Shown here piece after piece: positions 1 to 13,111 of a stretch of 64,000 bases of DNA. The notes under the pieces are model-generated. The model saw nothing but the letters and a program-made list of their open reading frames with translations, was not told the origin of the DNA and did no database searches. How positions within the stretch are numbered: the stretch's first letter is position 1; the number at the start of each line of letters is the position of its first letter. The stretch comes from Acanthacorydalis orientalis (lineage: Eukaryota; Arthropoda; Insecta; Megaloptera; Corydalidae): assembly GCA_034766995.1 (NCBI GenBank), contig CM068314.1:36120708-36184707 (forward strand), read 5' to 3'. Position numbers and translations under genes: made by a program.

Positions 1-602
1 GAACCTTTGAATATTTGTCAAATTAAAGAAACTCCACATCAGTTATTAAATTCTGTTTTATTTGCTTGTCCAATTTCATTTCGTTGCGGAAGATGTATGT
101 CGACGCATCGAAATTACAATACAGAGTATAAAACGTCCTGATATGTTGTTGCATTGTAGATTTTCAATTAAAATAATAAATTGTACCCCGAAACGCATAC
201 GAAAGAGAGTAGATATACACGTATCTGAAGATATTTGCTTAATTGGAAATATTTGAAATTCTTGATACTTGACATTACATTACATAAATTCTTGTTTATT
301 TACTTGACATTGTCACTTTACCAAACAGTTATTTCAAAAGATGAAATGCTATGAAGCTCGACGTCAACATAAGATGTTTTAGACATTGAACATTAAGTTA
401 ACATGACACTAAAAATTAGTGTTATGTAAAATTAGTATCCTGTTAATTGATTTTACCAACAGTGACAGATGCAGGTAAAAAATTTCTGGGTCTTACATTT
501 TTTGGTGTCACTATTTTATGTTATTTTGTACTTGACGTTATACAAATAATACCAATGATATTTTATTTTACTTCACACATACACACGTACGTACCCATAT
601 AA
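1..602. other. AT-rich non-coding stretch
   Basis: No gene is supported here. The only open frame of any size (62-256, plus) has no recognisable domain, no signal peptide and no convincing splice sites. The stretch runs into a TA/CA microsatellite at its right edge. Confidence 0.5.
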
Positions 603-652
603 ATATATACATATATGTATATATATATACATATATATATATATATACACAC

Positions 653-703
<51 letters not shown>

Positions 704-715
704 TATATATATATC
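603..715. repeat. Compound (TA)n/(CA)n microsatellite
   Basis: An almost pure TA tract, interrupted by short TACA and ACACACA blocks. It is the first of about forty TA-rich arrays in the window. Confidence 0.9.
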
Positions 716-719
716 CTTA

Positions 720-1274
720 AAATTTCAAAAATCGCACAGAAAAATGTACAAAAAAAAATAAAAAACGTAAAGATTTCATATTAAATTATTATTAACGATG
801 ATACCCGAAATTACATGATAAATTATCATACTGGTATCATAACAACTGCAATGAAATGTACGATTTTATAAAACAACAACGTCGTAATACACTTGCGAGA
901 GAGATACATTCACTAGCATTCAACAACGAGAACGATTATATAGACATATATATATATATATAATATATATATATATATATAATATATATATATATGTATG
1001 TATGTATATATATATATACATATATATTACGATATTCATCGAATATATGAGATACAAGAAGAGAAAGTGGGAGCGGAGCTCCCTGTGATTTGGAGAACGT
1101 AGCGAATAGATATATATAAATATTTTGTAAAATTTCAGAAAATGGACAAAAAAATAGACAAAAAATTTTTAAAAAAACTATAATATTGGTATTATAATAA
1201 CGACAATGAAATGTGTAACTTTATAAAACAACTATGTTGCAATACAACTGCGATAGTGAGTATAAAGACATACT

Positions 1275-1347
<73 letters not shown>

Positions 1348-1445
1348 CGATATTGAGCGAATATATGCGATACGAGCAAAAAGGGAAGGGGCGGAGCTCC
1401 TCAGGGATCGACGAGCGTAGCAAGTAGGGAGTAGAGCCCACTGGT
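720..1445. repeat. Tandem duplication of a ~330-390 bp unit
   Basis: Two diverged direct copies lie head to tail, roughly 720-1115 and 1122-1445. Both run through the same landmarks in order: an AAAATTTCA(G)AAAAT-like start, a GTATxATAAC block followed by AATGAAATGT, TTTATAAAACAAC, a central (TA)n array, a TACGATATT/AACGATATT segment with CGAATATATG, then a G+C-richer tail containing GGCGGAGCTCC or GAGCGGAGCTCC. The TA array differs in length between copies, so it has expanded independently. No coding capacity is visible. Confidence 0.75.
1278..1346. repeat. (TA)n array
   Basis: Pure TA dinucleotide run of about 34 units inside the right-hand copy of the tandem duplication. Confidence 0.95.
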
Positions 1446-1499
1446 ATAATTAAAAAAACTTTAATTTTGAAAAAATATTGTAAACGACATATAAAAATA

Positions 1500-2599
1500 T
1501 AAACATACATGTTCGGGCGTTAATGACCTTAGCTGTCGAAGCGCCCTAAGACCCCAATAACTAACCAACCTACGATCATACAAAAGCAATGCAGTCAAAT
1601 AAAAAAGGAACTGTATTCATTCACTTTACATAAAATTAACTAAATCTATTAGAAAAAAGTCAGTTTCGAAATATTTACAACCGTTTAAAAAGTTCATATT
1701 ACACATTCATTAAATTTTATATTATGCATTGTCTTTTTTATATTTGATTGAATTTTTTTGTAGTTTGCAGGGCGAATTAAAAATTAATTTGTAAATTCCA
1801 ATTAAATTTGACGTAGTTATAATTTTATATCTTTCAGTATCATTAACGAGTATTAAACTTGCTTACTTTTGGAAGAATTACTGTTTTATGGAATCTTCTT
1901 AAAATCTAATTATTTTTAATGTAAGCATTTTCAGTCCATTTATTAATCATTTTTCTGTCCATTTCTTCCGGTTTATCTAATTTTAAATACAAAAATGTAC
2001 TTGAAATACAATTATTTACTATTATACTTTATTTACATATATTAAATATTATTATACTTGGAATACTACTATTTACTATTATATTTTTCTATATATTTTA
2101 AATATTTGAATAATATTTCATTTTAATTTATAATGAATATAAATCGAATAAACAAAAAAAAACAATACATGCATTTTAAAAACATTCCAATTAATGTAAT
2201 ATAGATAATGAATAATGAAAATTTATGTTATAATACATTTTATTAATAATATTTTAAATCCCTTTTGTGAAATAATTACATAAAATATAGATTTTAAGCT
2301 ACGATTTACTGATAACTAATATAGTGTATTACTAGTTATTATAAATGTAAATAGACAAATTAAATGCATTAATGTAAAAATTCTACACCCGCCAACATTC
2401 ATATATTCTCATTTTAACTAAATTACTCCTAATTAATATTTATGCTTGTTACCATGTTTACCATGTATACCGATATTATGATACGGCTTGTAAATTTGAA
2501 CAATATTCTATACACCTTCATATATTTAAATCAAATTCAAATTTTCATAACATTAATGGCTCTCTTACATCCAATGAGCGTAATTTTAAATATTATAAA

Positions 2600-2600
<1 letters not shown>
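1500..2600. other. AT-rich non-coding stretch
   Basis: Nothing recognisable: no coding-like composition, no splice-bounded exon and no inverted-repeat ends. The open frame at 2442-2675 is mostly translation of the following TA array. Confidence 0.5.

Positions 2601-2602
<2 letters not shown>

Positions 2603-2668
<66 letters not shown>
2603..2668. repeat. (TA)n array
   Basis: Pure TA run of about 33 units. Confidence 0.95.
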
Positions 2669-2671
<3 letters not shown>

Positions 2672-3226
2672 GTAGGTGTCTGTATTTACTTAAGCTCTTT
2701 TTTTACTCACAAATATTTTTCAAAAAAAGCAAAAGAATCTAAATATGAAAAAATTATATATTATCTGATAAAAATTACACATCTAAATGAATATATGAAT
2801 AAATCAGTTTTAAAATAAATGTCTTCGAAAGACATTTTATTATTCTGTAAAATCAAATTTTATTAGAGCGTTTATTTTCTTAAAAAGCTTAATACTTTTC
2901 TTTCGTGAAAGTGTTAAAACACTTCTTAAAAAACGAATAAACTCAAATGTAAATTTAAGTATCCTGTCAATGCGTGTGAGGAGCAATTTGATGAAGGCAT
3001 TGAAATATAAGTTGAAAATAAATAAAAACGGCCTAACAACTCGAACCCTTCGACCATATGACCTTTTTAATCGCATTCAGACTAAATAATTCAAGTGAAT
3101 GCGTTGGATCGCGCATTTCGAAAAATCGTAGAAACCTTTTTGTGCGAATTGTACCATTGTACATCCGAATACCATTATACAATCCGATTTGTAGGATATT
3201 AAGTATCAGCGTATATACACATACAA

Positions 3227-3230
<4 letters not shown>

Positions 3231-3292
<62 letters not shown>

Positions 3293-3437
3293 AATGTATA
3301 CGAACATAGTATGTGTAAATATGTGCAAGTGTAAATATTGAATTGTAATGAAAAATGGTGATGAACTTTTCAAGACAAATTTTAATTTACATAAAAGACA
3401 AAAAGTAATTGATTGAGATATGCGTGCATGTACACAT

Positions 3438-3480
<43 letters not shown>

Positions 3481-3496
3481 AATATATATATATATA
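3231..3496. repeat. Two TA/TG/CA microsatellites
   Basis: A GT block followed by TA and CA repeats (about 3231-3293) and an ACACAC-TA array (about 3435-3496). They flank an unremarkable AT-rich segment. The right array directly abuts the left end of a MITE. Confidence 0.85.
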
Positions 3497-3505
3497 GAGA
3501 GAGAG

Positions 3506-3717
3506 GGAGAGGTGATTCAATTTAGGTTTCCATATGAAAGTATTTAAAGGGGGCGCAAGGGTTAAGAAAAGTCATGTTATTTTTTACTTAGTATTTTAGT
3601 TCAATTCAATATTCAAATATAATTGAACTAAAATACTAAATGAGGGATATCATATTTTGTTTAATTTTTGCATTTTTTTAATAAGTTACTGTGAAGCCCT
3701 AAGTTGAATCACTCTTT
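3506..3717. mobile_element. Palindromic MITE, copy 1
   Basis: The ends are inverted repeats: the left carries GTGATTCAATTTAGG and the reverse complement of the right carries GTGATTCAACTTAGG. The centre holds a second, perfect 19-bp inverted repeat (3588-3606 against 3621-3639; arm TTAGTATTTTAGTTCAATT). The same structure occurs at 10549-10762 and 58864-59056, so this is a dispersed family. It has no coding capacity. TA arrays lie on both sides, which fits insertion at TA. A Tc1/mariner-type origin is inferred from the TA target only. Confidence 0.8.
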
Positions 3718-3814
3718 ATATATATATATATATATATATACATACTTTATATATATATATATATACTTTATATATATATATATATATATATACTTTATAT
3801 ATATATATATATAT
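3716..3814. repeat. (TA)n array with periodic CTT interruptions
   Basis: Three to four TA blocks are separated by ACTTTATA, giving a higher-order repeat of roughly 30 bp. Confidence 0.85.
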
Positions 3815-3849
3815 CAAAATAAAGAGTACATTAAGGTTCTATATTCTAG

Positions 3850-5320
3850 TACATGGAAAAATAAATCCGCTAAAAATAAAAACGAGTAATAAAAAATAAA
3901 GAAAGAAAAGCGAATGAAAAGACAAGTCTTAAAATGAAAGACATCGCCACTGATTGTGAAACATTTGGAATAGAGCTGTTGGAGACATATTTGTAGATTT
4001 GAAAATGACAAATGAGGCGAAAGATTACCAAAACTCCAACTGTTTCACTAGAAAAACATCGTGCAGGACAAGTATAAAGAGATAATATGGTGCAGTTTGT
4101 ATAAAACGAAAACAGAACATATGTAGCCGTGTTACGAGTAATGTTTATGCGGCACCGGTTAACGGTTGTTCTTTATATAGGTACTAAGTTAAAAATGAAT
4201 CGAAAATTTCGGAAAAATTGCTCTCCACTCTTTTTTATATAATCTATTTAAAAACGTAATAAGTCGAAATTACATTTGGTTTACAGATCAAGAAAGACTA
4301 GAACAATAAATTACATTTAAGATTAATGATTTGTATTTATATTAAATTTTGCAAAAATCATGATATTTAATTGTTAAAACAATTAATGGTTAACTGGATC
4401 AATTGAAATGTATTTCTATGATTTACAGTAAAATAAGTCTAATCTAATACAATAAGTGGGTATATATTAAAATTCATTTCATTTTTTTATATTACAATTA
4501 TAATAAATATTAAAATTTTAAAAACTGTTATGAATTTATTTAATTTATAACTAAATGCTAAAATAAAAAACTTTTAAAAGCATAATCCTTAATATCAAAA
4601 TATGATAACTCCTTAAAATACATGGATGGAAAATTTATATCAATCTGTATTTTTGTTCGAAAAATATATAAATTTAAAAATTTAATATTGACGATATTTT
4701 TATAAAATGTTATCTACCACAATACAGTTTTTGTACTATAGTTAAATTCACTTTCATAATAAATTTTTTACTCGCTCTATAAATCACAAACATTTATTCT
4801 GATTAATAATAGATTATTGATTATGCCCACAGGCAGGAATCAAAAATAATGAATAATCAGTCACTAAACATATTTAATCAGATGTGTTTGTTGATTTGAG
4901 GTGAATGAAAAATTCATATATGAAAATGTTATCTACTATTATTTCAAGATATAATTATTTTTTAAATATCAACTGATCTAATTTTTTAAAAAAATTATTA
5001 TCAGAAGTGATGAAATTTTATTTTAAGAAGGAAATTGAAATTTATATGTATTTTTTTAATGCTGTTTTAAAAATATATAAATATATGTTATCAACATTTT
5101 ATATCAATTTAAACTCTTTTGGAAATAATAATTACTATATAGAAAATTTTCAAAGTAGAAATTTTGACGACAAAAAGTCTTAGCCAATATTTTTCTGTAT
5201 AAATGTTTTGTTTTCATATCCATTTTAAAAACATTTTTTTAATCAAATGTTAGACAAAAAAAAACAAAATAGAACTCCTACAATCATTTGATCGACATAT
5301 AAACATGTTTAACTAAAAGC
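3850..5320. other. AT-rich non-coding stretch
   Basis: No gene or RNA could be recognised. It contains the fragment at 4713-4860 described separately. Confidence 0.45.
4713..4860. repeat. Fragment of a dispersed repeat shared with 59.1 kb
   Basis: The segment reading ACCACAATACAG and then TAAATTCACTTTCAT matches 59105-59147 with the same order and spacing (about 43 bp, a few mismatches). Similarity then fades through ATCACAAAC and GATTAATAATAG-like sequence. It is probably an old partial copy of that element. Confidence 0.45.
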
Positions 5321-5325
5321 ATATC

Positions 5326-5327
<2 letters not shown>

Positions 5328-5379
<52 letters not shown>
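5328..5379. repeat. (TA)n array
   Basis: Pure TA run of about 26 units. Confidence 0.95.
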
Positions 5380-5381
<2 letters not shown>

Positions 5382-6836
5382 TTTGTAATTATATTAAATA
5401 CATCAATCTCAAAATTTCAAACGATGAAAGGATCAAATAATATCTACCATATTACTATTGTCTGAACATATGAAAACAGTTATTTAATTAATCAAATGTG
5501 TGTATGAGATAACACATGAAATAAAAATAATTACAAATAAAATTATTTTCAATATCGTTTTGCATATGTGTATGTATATATATATAAAGAGAGAGAGAAA
5601 AATAAATAGAAACATTTTAAATTTTATACTCCCTTATTTAAACAGAAAGTTTACAATTATTTGATTGTTTATGTGACGGATATTTTTTACATCGTAGAAA
5701 ATATTTCCCTAATTTGAACAAAAGATTAAAGAGGACGAAAAAAGATGTTAATTTCTTATAACACATTTTGTCTGGTTTTTCTTCTTATATATATATATAT
5801 ATATATATGTATGTGCGTGTGTGTTTTGTTCATGTGTATATGTATATAAAAATATACTTGTACATTTATTTGGAAGCAAACATGTCTAATGTAGTGAAAA
5901 TTGACAATTGAGTGGGAATATTTCTATACATGTTTTATATCTTGGTATAATCCATTCATGTATTTTATATATATATATATATTCACGTTAAATGAAATAT
6001 ATAACATTGAAGATGACACGTCATAACTATATTGTCATTTACGCCGCAGTGATATTAAATTGTGACAACGGTGAAGTGACATCAAGAAAAACGTAAATAT
6101 AGAAATGAATACAGTATATATGCTAATTTTATTGTAATGAAGTATGACGTAAATAAAACTGACAAATATGAAATGAATGTTCTGTACTTTTAAACTCTAG
6201 ACAATAAAATATGACATTAAATCTACTGTCCTTACATTTACGTAATACAATACATGCTTCTACATTTCTGTAATATTTACTTAATTAAACATATATATAT
6301 ATATATATGCCTGTATTTTAGTATGTATGTGTGTATGTGCATACTTGTAAATAAATTAAAATGGAAATAGAGAAAAATATAAATGACTTCATCTCATCCT
6401 ATGAATACAAGAGCTACCGAATGAAGATGAAGAAAGAAAAGACCCTTTATTTTACATGAAGATACAAAAAGTATCTGTAAAAAGTATCAAACACGAGATA
6501 GGAGGATGAAATTACGAAATTTGTCAAAGGTATGTGAGAAAAAAGATAGATCAGAAAAAGTTATTGAAAAGATATTATTCGAGAGTGGGTCAATAGTAAT
6601 ATGTAATTAGACTGTATAATTTACTCTGTTCTACATGCATGTGCATTAGTATGTTGAAAAGTATTGTTTTATGAGAAATGATTATTTGATGTCGATATTT
6701 TCATATAACTAATATTCAGTTATAAACATTCTTATGGATAAATACATTTTTATTACTTCTTTCGCGATAAAAATTTGTTTGTTTTACATTTTAACTAATT
6801 GAATTTTTATTTTAATAAATATTCTCTCTGTATAGG
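5380..6836. other. AT-rich non-coding stretch
   Basis: Contains short TA/TG microsatellites (near 5570, 5788, 5968 and 6290). No exon, RNA gene or element end was recognised. Confidence 0.5.

Positions 6837-6837
<1 letters not shown>

Positions 6838-6911
<74 letters not shown>
6838..6911. repeat. (TA)n array
   Basis: Pure TA run of about 37 units. Confidence 0.95.
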
Positions 6912-6912
<1 letters not shown>

Positions 6913-7459
6913 CTGTAATATTTTGTTAGAGATTGAAATAAAATTGTATCCTCTTTAGTCGATAAATGAGAACTAATGAAAAATTGAAAAAAAATGTACA
7001 CTTTTTTCATTACGATGCTAAAAAATATTTTTACTTTATACTCTCTATATTACCATTTAAATTAAAAAGTTTACTTTTTAATTGGATTGTTCAAATATTT
7101 GAGTATTTATTTAATTTTGACAAAAAACATATTTAAAAGATAGAAACACAATTAAAATATGTTTTCAGAAAAATAAACATTTCATTATAATAAAATAAAT
7201 TGAAAAAATATTTATCTAAACATATTTGTTAGTCATATAATATTTTAATAGAAAAATACAAATTAAATAAAATATTTAAAGAACTAATAGAAAATTATAC
7301 AAACATTAAATTACTGTTAATGGATTGTATTTATGTTTTACATATTGAAAACTAAATATCTTGAGTAATAATGTATTATTATATTTTTTATATTCCGTTC
7401 TAATTATGTCTTCTTTTATTTATGTCGATTGATTTAATTTACACACACATACATGCATT

Positions 7460-7490
<31 letters not shown>

Positions 7491-8038
7491 GCGTGTTTGT
7501 GTGTGTATTTATATGTGTATGTAGGTATGTATGTATACTGATTTAACTAAAAATACCTATTGTGATATACCGTTTTTTTTTATTTCACTCATAAAGAAGT
7601 AATATATCTTTAGGATATTATTTCTTCGTGTATACAACAGTTTCAATTATCAAACAAAGCCTTATTTCATTTTTTTTATTTAGTTTATGCTTACTTTTAT
7701 ATTCTTATACTTTTTGTTTCAAAATATATTATTTTTTTAAATGTTTTGTTATGAATTATGTTTCATTAATAGAATTTAAATATAAAAAAACGATTTTTTT
7801 AAAAAAACAATAAGTATAGAATGAAAAATACTCCTTCCTTGAATGCTACCACTTTTAAAATTGTTATACGAATATATGTCAATATAATATAGTTACAAAT
7901 TATCCATTGCGAATACTTGCATTAAGTTATACATTTTTACTGTCACAAGATGCACTCAATAATCAAAAGCAGTTACTATACCCTTGGGGTTGTAATACAT
8001 TAGTGCATCACGTTTATAATATCTCTGTGAATATGAAT

Positions 8039-8077
<39 letters not shown>

Positions 8078-9080
8078 AAAAATGTTTTATTTCTTTCGAT
8101 TCTATTATTAGAAATGTTAAATATTGTGCATTACTTTGTCAAAATAATTGACAACTTGTTATTTGTATTTAGTTAATTTCAGTTCCACATTATTTTCTCC
8201 TTCACAGGCTCAAAATTCAAAAAATGTGCATAAAAACAAAGAAAATGTTATGATTATTATATCAAAGAACATCCTTATTTAAAGCATAATATCCTCCATG
8301 GTTAAATGAAAGTATAATATTGTACGGTACTATCTAATTACAAACAACAATAAGCAAGTAAAATTTTCACATATACGTGACTTCTTAACTTGAGTCGCAC
8401 GTAAGAGGTATAAATAAGTTGTTAAGAAGTACGTTTTAGAAAAAAGTTATATATTACACAAATATTTTTTCTGTAACTATATTATTTTTTTTATTGAGAA
8501 CGTTAAGTAAATTACTATTAATACAGATAAATATCAAATTTATAAATAATTAATTTGTATATATGTAAGAAATAAATGTATTCATTTTGGCATATGTGTA
8601 AGTTACAATCACCTGAAATATTTACATGTTCCCGTACTTTCATTTAAAGAAAATAATTTGAAAAAAGTGTGTATTCAATACCTTTTACTGTTACAAATGA
8701 ACAACTGTATAATAAAAAAAGTATTTTTAAATCGATATCGGAAGTATTAATACAAAATGAAAAAGGAAAGCGAAAAAATATTTTTTTTAGTAAAAGCTTA
8801 CAAGGAGAGTGAAAGTCGAGATCGCAATCCAACCATTTTATATAAAATGATATAAACTTGAACATACATTTCTTGTTGAATTATTATTTTAATATAATAT
8901 TTGGTATTGTATCCAATTCTTTTACATAAACGGAATAAAAAATAATACAGGTGTTTTGAAAATTTATCTACAACTATATAAAATACAAAAATATTATATT
9001 GACTAGCTCTATTAGAATTTGATCTCATTTAATTTAATTTATTGTATTTTACTAAATTTAATTATTAAACTTTAAAATAA
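6912..9080. other. AT-rich non-coding stretch
   Basis: Only low-complexity AT sequence with small TA/TG arrays at about 7466-7505 and 8044-8071. The open frames here (for example 7628, 7907 and 8644) are rich in F, I, Y and K as expected of AT-rich noise and have no recognisable motif. Confidence 0.5.
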
Positions 9081-9082
9081 TT

Positions 9083-9083
<1 letters not shown>

Positions 9084-9127
<44 letters not shown>
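9084..9127. repeat. (TA)n array
   Basis: TA run of about 22 units followed by TG-rich sequence. Confidence 0.9.
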
Positions 9128-9130
<3 letters not shown>

Positions 9131-9341
9131 TGTGTGTATGTGTTCTCACATACATATGTATTTATTAACTTCAAATAGTAAATATATTTTTTAATAATTC
9201 ATTTTTGGAGCAGACATTATCTAAATGCGTGGAAGAGAATTAAGGAATATAGATTTAGCCGTTTAACTAATTCGCTCATTTGCAGATGGTTTACAATAAA
9301 TATTTAGATATTTTGAACGTGTACACATTAATAATCAAGAA

Positions 9342-9344
<3 letters not shown>

Positions 9345-9410
<66 letters not shown>

Positions 9411-9420
9411 TTGTGTGTGT
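9345..9420. repeat. (TA)n(TG)n compound microsatellite
   Basis: About 23 TA units pass directly into TG repeats. Confidence 0.95.
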
Positions 9421-10258
9421 TCACTGGTAAATATTATTTTCAGTAAATTGTTGTCATGAAAGCTAGTCGAGTTTGATTCAACAGATTTTGATTGTAAAAT
9501 TTCTAATGTTTCAATTGAAAATACACTAAATGATTCAAAACCGTTGTCTTTATAAAACGTATCAGAATTCATACGTACAATTTCCACATAAATATTGATT
9601 TTAATTGGTTAATTCTTTTATTGATAAGCATCTGAATCGGATCTCATCATTTGATTCTCACATAGAATATTAGATTCAGAATTAGTTTTGTTACTATTCA
9701 TAATATTGTAATTATTATTATTAATTAATATAATTTTTAATTTAGAAAAACTGAGAAATGAGCGATTTATTTCTTTCTGACAAATAAGTTACTAATTTCA
9801 AAAAAATAAGAAAAATTAAATTACTAATTTCATTGTACGGTAAAATAATATGTCACAAAAAGTGATAATTCAGAATTAAAGCTAGCATTAAAAATTGTAT
9901 AATCAAACCTCATTTTTTACTATAAAGTTGTTGAAAATAGATATAAATATAAAATAATCAAATGAAAAAAGGTACCAACGGTTTAAAATACAAAAAACAG
10001 AAAAACACTAAATTCGATTTTTTAATACACTTATTTTTTATAAATTGTTTGAATTAATTTTACGATTTTATATACAATAACTAAATACTTATATTGTAAA
10101 CAATATCGTATTTATATTTTGTAACAAATTTCTTACAGTAATATATTAAATATGATATTTTTTAAGTTAATAATAATGTAATAAAATCAATACACTCGTA
10201 CTTAATATAATTATTGTATATTTGCAACATAAGTAAATCGCAACTAAAATGAGTTATA
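9421..10258. other. AT-rich non-coding stretch
   Basis: No recognisable feature. The open frame crossing 9291-9587 on the minus strand is partly microsatellite translation. Confidence 0.5.
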
Positions 10259-10260
10259 TA

Positions 10261-10493
10261 TAGAGGTAATCCTCGTATAACGTGGGAGTTTAGGTTCTAG
10301 AAAAATGTCGCTTTATAAAAATCGCGTTATACGGGACTGTGACATATTGTACAGCCAAACACCAAATTTCCATTTTCACCACCTTGAATTTTTATGACTA
10401 TACATTTCTATGCGTTGCTTTCTGAAAAACTGCAGACCGCGTTATGCAAGGTTGCTACAATTTATGAACCCCGTTATACGAGGCTTACCTGTG
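10261..10493. mobile_element. TA-flanked MITE with CCTCGTATAACG ends
   Basis: The terminal inverted repeats match at 18 of 19 positions over AGGTAATCCTCGTATAACG (left) and AGGTAAGCCTCGTATAACG (right, reverse complement). TA flanks both sides (10259-10260 and 10494-10495). At 233 bp with no coding frame it is a non-autonomous element. The TA target points to the Tc1/mariner superfamily. Internal GCGTTATAC and GCGTTATGC motifs echo the termini, suggesting sub-terminal repeats. Confidence 0.8.
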
Positions 10494-10548
10494 TATATAT
10501 ATATATATAAATATATATATATATGTGTATATATATAGTGTGTATATA

Positions 10549-10762
10549 TATAGATAGATTTATTTTAGGCTTTCACAAGGAAGTATTAAAGAACGCGCAG
10601 GAGTTAAGTAAAGCCATGTTATTTTTTATTTGGTATTTTAGTTCAATTCAATACTAAAATACAATTGAACTAAACTACTAAATGAAGGATAACATGTTCA
10701 TTTTTAATTTTTGGGTTTTTTTAATACTTTCGTGAGGAAATTTATTTTGAATCATCCTATAT
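10549..10762. mobile_element. Palindromic MITE, copy 2
   Basis: Same architecture as 3506-3717: outer inverted ends (left TTATTTTAGGCTTTCAC, right ending TTTTGAATCATCCTA) and a central inverted repeat with arm TTTTAGTTCAATT. The right central arm has one change (AACTAAACTACT instead of AACTAAAATACT). TA microsatellites lie on both sides, so the exact ends are uncertain by a few bases. Confidence 0.75.
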
Positions 10763-10764
10763 AA

Positions 10765-10778
10765 ATATATATATATAT

Positions 10779-10813
<35 letters not shown>

Positions 10814-11340
10814 ATATATATATAATTGTGTAAAAATTAATATTTAAAAGACGTGACCAATTCCACACATTGTAATTAAAAAACAAAAAAAGTTATACAG
10901 TTCTTGTAATAATCGTGAATATTGTTTATTAAAAAATAACAAAAACGTGCTCTATTATATGTATGAACATAAACGGCATAGATTATTTTACAACTCTATA
11001 AAAAATACAAAGTAAATTTAATGTTTATATTAATTGAAGAACCGTTTGATTTGTAACTAAAAACATAGGCGTACACTTGTATACAAAATATATTTTCTTA
11101 ATCTTTTTAAAATAAATTTAAATATAATTCCATATAAAAACAAGACGCTATTTATGTAAAACGTTTTTTTTTATATATTCTACTTATCATATATTAGTTC
11201 ATTCATTCATTCATATTAATAAAATATATCTCCCGGCGAAAAATGTTTAATAAAAGTTCATACTATATAATTTTCTCATTAAATAACTTTTCAAAAATAT
11301 TATTGTATATTTCAAGTTGTGACAATCATACAAAAACATT
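10765..11340. other. TA arrays followed by AT-rich non-coding DNA
   Basis: TA arrays occupy about 10765-10824. The rest has no coding or structural signal that could be recognised. Confidence 0.5.
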
Positions 11341-11345
11341 TTTAA

Positions 11346-11978
11346 TCCTTTGAAGCCGGGGAAGTGTAAAGCGTGCTAACATTTTCTAACAAATATTTTT
11401 CCATTAATTGGACATTCTTTTATCGTAAACAAAATAGAAATTTCAAATTTATCGGTTACAAGAAAAAATATGTTAATTCAGATTAGCCATTAGAAATTTC
11501 ATATCTATCTGATATATCGTAGAAAATCGTTGATAACATTTGGGGAAATATAAATATCTTGATTAAAAACATATAACTGGAAGCCGAAAAATTGAAAATT
11601 TGCAGAAATAACATTACTGATGAGTGTGAAAAATTTTGGAAACAATCGAATGTGCACAAAATGGTTCTACATCGGTCACATCTTGCAACTGGACATAGAG
11701 TCTCGAAATTGTTTATACGTTTTCTTCCAATGATGAACTATTGGGAAAAAATATTATTCAACCCAATTCTCAAGTTCACAATTTTTATGAATTTTCAAAT
11801 GAGAAATGATTTTTGGACGACCGTAATTTTTTTTAATGAAAGAAAAGATTATAAACTTAGTCTCAGTAGAAAGAGATTAGTGACATTTAAATATATCATC
11901 CAAAAGATAGTGCTCTGAGAACATAGTTTCTTTGGAAAACGTCAATGGGTTCCTAGATCAATACCCGGTTTCGAAAGG
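11346..11978. mobile_element. piggyBac-like non-autonomous element, TTAA-flanked
   Basis: TTAA tetranucleotides lie immediately outside both ends (11342-11345 and 11979-11982). The termini are inverted: TCCTTTGAAGCCGGG on the left and CCTTTCGAAACCGGG as the reverse complement of the right. TTAA duplication is the hallmark of piggyBac-type transposition. A 108-codon open frame (11592-11918, plus) lies inside, but no DDD catalytic motif could be recognised in it. It may be a relic of transposase or chance. Confidence 0.65.
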
Positions 11979-12143
11979 TTAAACAAATGTTACCTATAAA
12001 ATTTACAAAACAGAATATGAATAAATGATGACGCATGATTGCCTTTTTTCTAATTAAATTTATACTAATATTATCACTTTTTTCTCCGTCACTGATAAAG
12101 TATATCAAACTTTATTTTATATTTATAATTAAAAATATATGTT

Positions 12144-12146
<3 letters not shown>

Positions 12147-12228
<82 letters not shown>
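12147..12228. repeat. (TA)n array
   Basis: Pure TA run of about 40 units, roughly 230 bp upstream of the cysteine-rich peptide gene. Confidence 0.95.
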
Positions 12229-12229
<1 letters not shown>

Positions 12230-12455
12230 GTGTGTGTTCGTAGCTTTTAACTCTTATTCATATGTTGATCGATCGTATATATAATCACCATACAAACAGT
12301 ATATTTTACATACAACTACCATATTTTATTTAATTTTTTATATGTAAGTATAATAATATCTGTAATATTTGTGCACGTCCATGAATCAGTATACAAATTT
12401 ATTTTGAAAATGATACTATTTTCAGTTTGAATATTTCTCAACATATAAAAACAAT

Positions 12456-12989
12456 ATGAAAACTATTTGTTTATATATCACAATTGTAGCAATTCTAGCC
12501 GTTACAGTCAATGCAAAACCTACGATAATCGACTTTACACCTGTTTGTTTATTTACCTGTGAAGGAATAAAATGTAAAAATGTCAATCGCAAAGACTGTG
12601 TTGGTAACTTTATTCCAGCCAATACAAAATGCAATTGTTGTGATGTTTGTGAATCAGGTAACGTATATAATTTTATACAAAGTTGTTATATATATATATA
12701 TATAATATGCGTGTGTTTATATGGACGGGTGTGTGTGAAAAGAGTAATAAAATAAATTTTGATTTTTATAACAATATAAAATAATACCAGAATAATTTAT
12801 ATTTCAGTTTAAAATGAATTCTCACCATGTGGATTACCTTTTTGCTGTACAAGAAATATCTTTTATTAAAAATATCTGTATATCAAAAATGATTTTATAA
12901 AAATAAAAAGAAACATTACAACTTTGTAATCGATATATAATTTGAAATCATTATTTACATTAAATTTATTTCTTCGTTAGAATATATAC

Positions 12990-13036
<47 letters not shown>

Positions 13037-13063
13037 TATACGTGTGTGTATGTTTATATATAT

Positions 13064-13111
<48 letters not shown>

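Noticed and set aside
11592..11918. 108-codon frame inside the piggyBac-like element as a functional transposase
   Set aside because: It lacks any recognisable catalytic Asp context and is far shorter than a piggyBac transposase.
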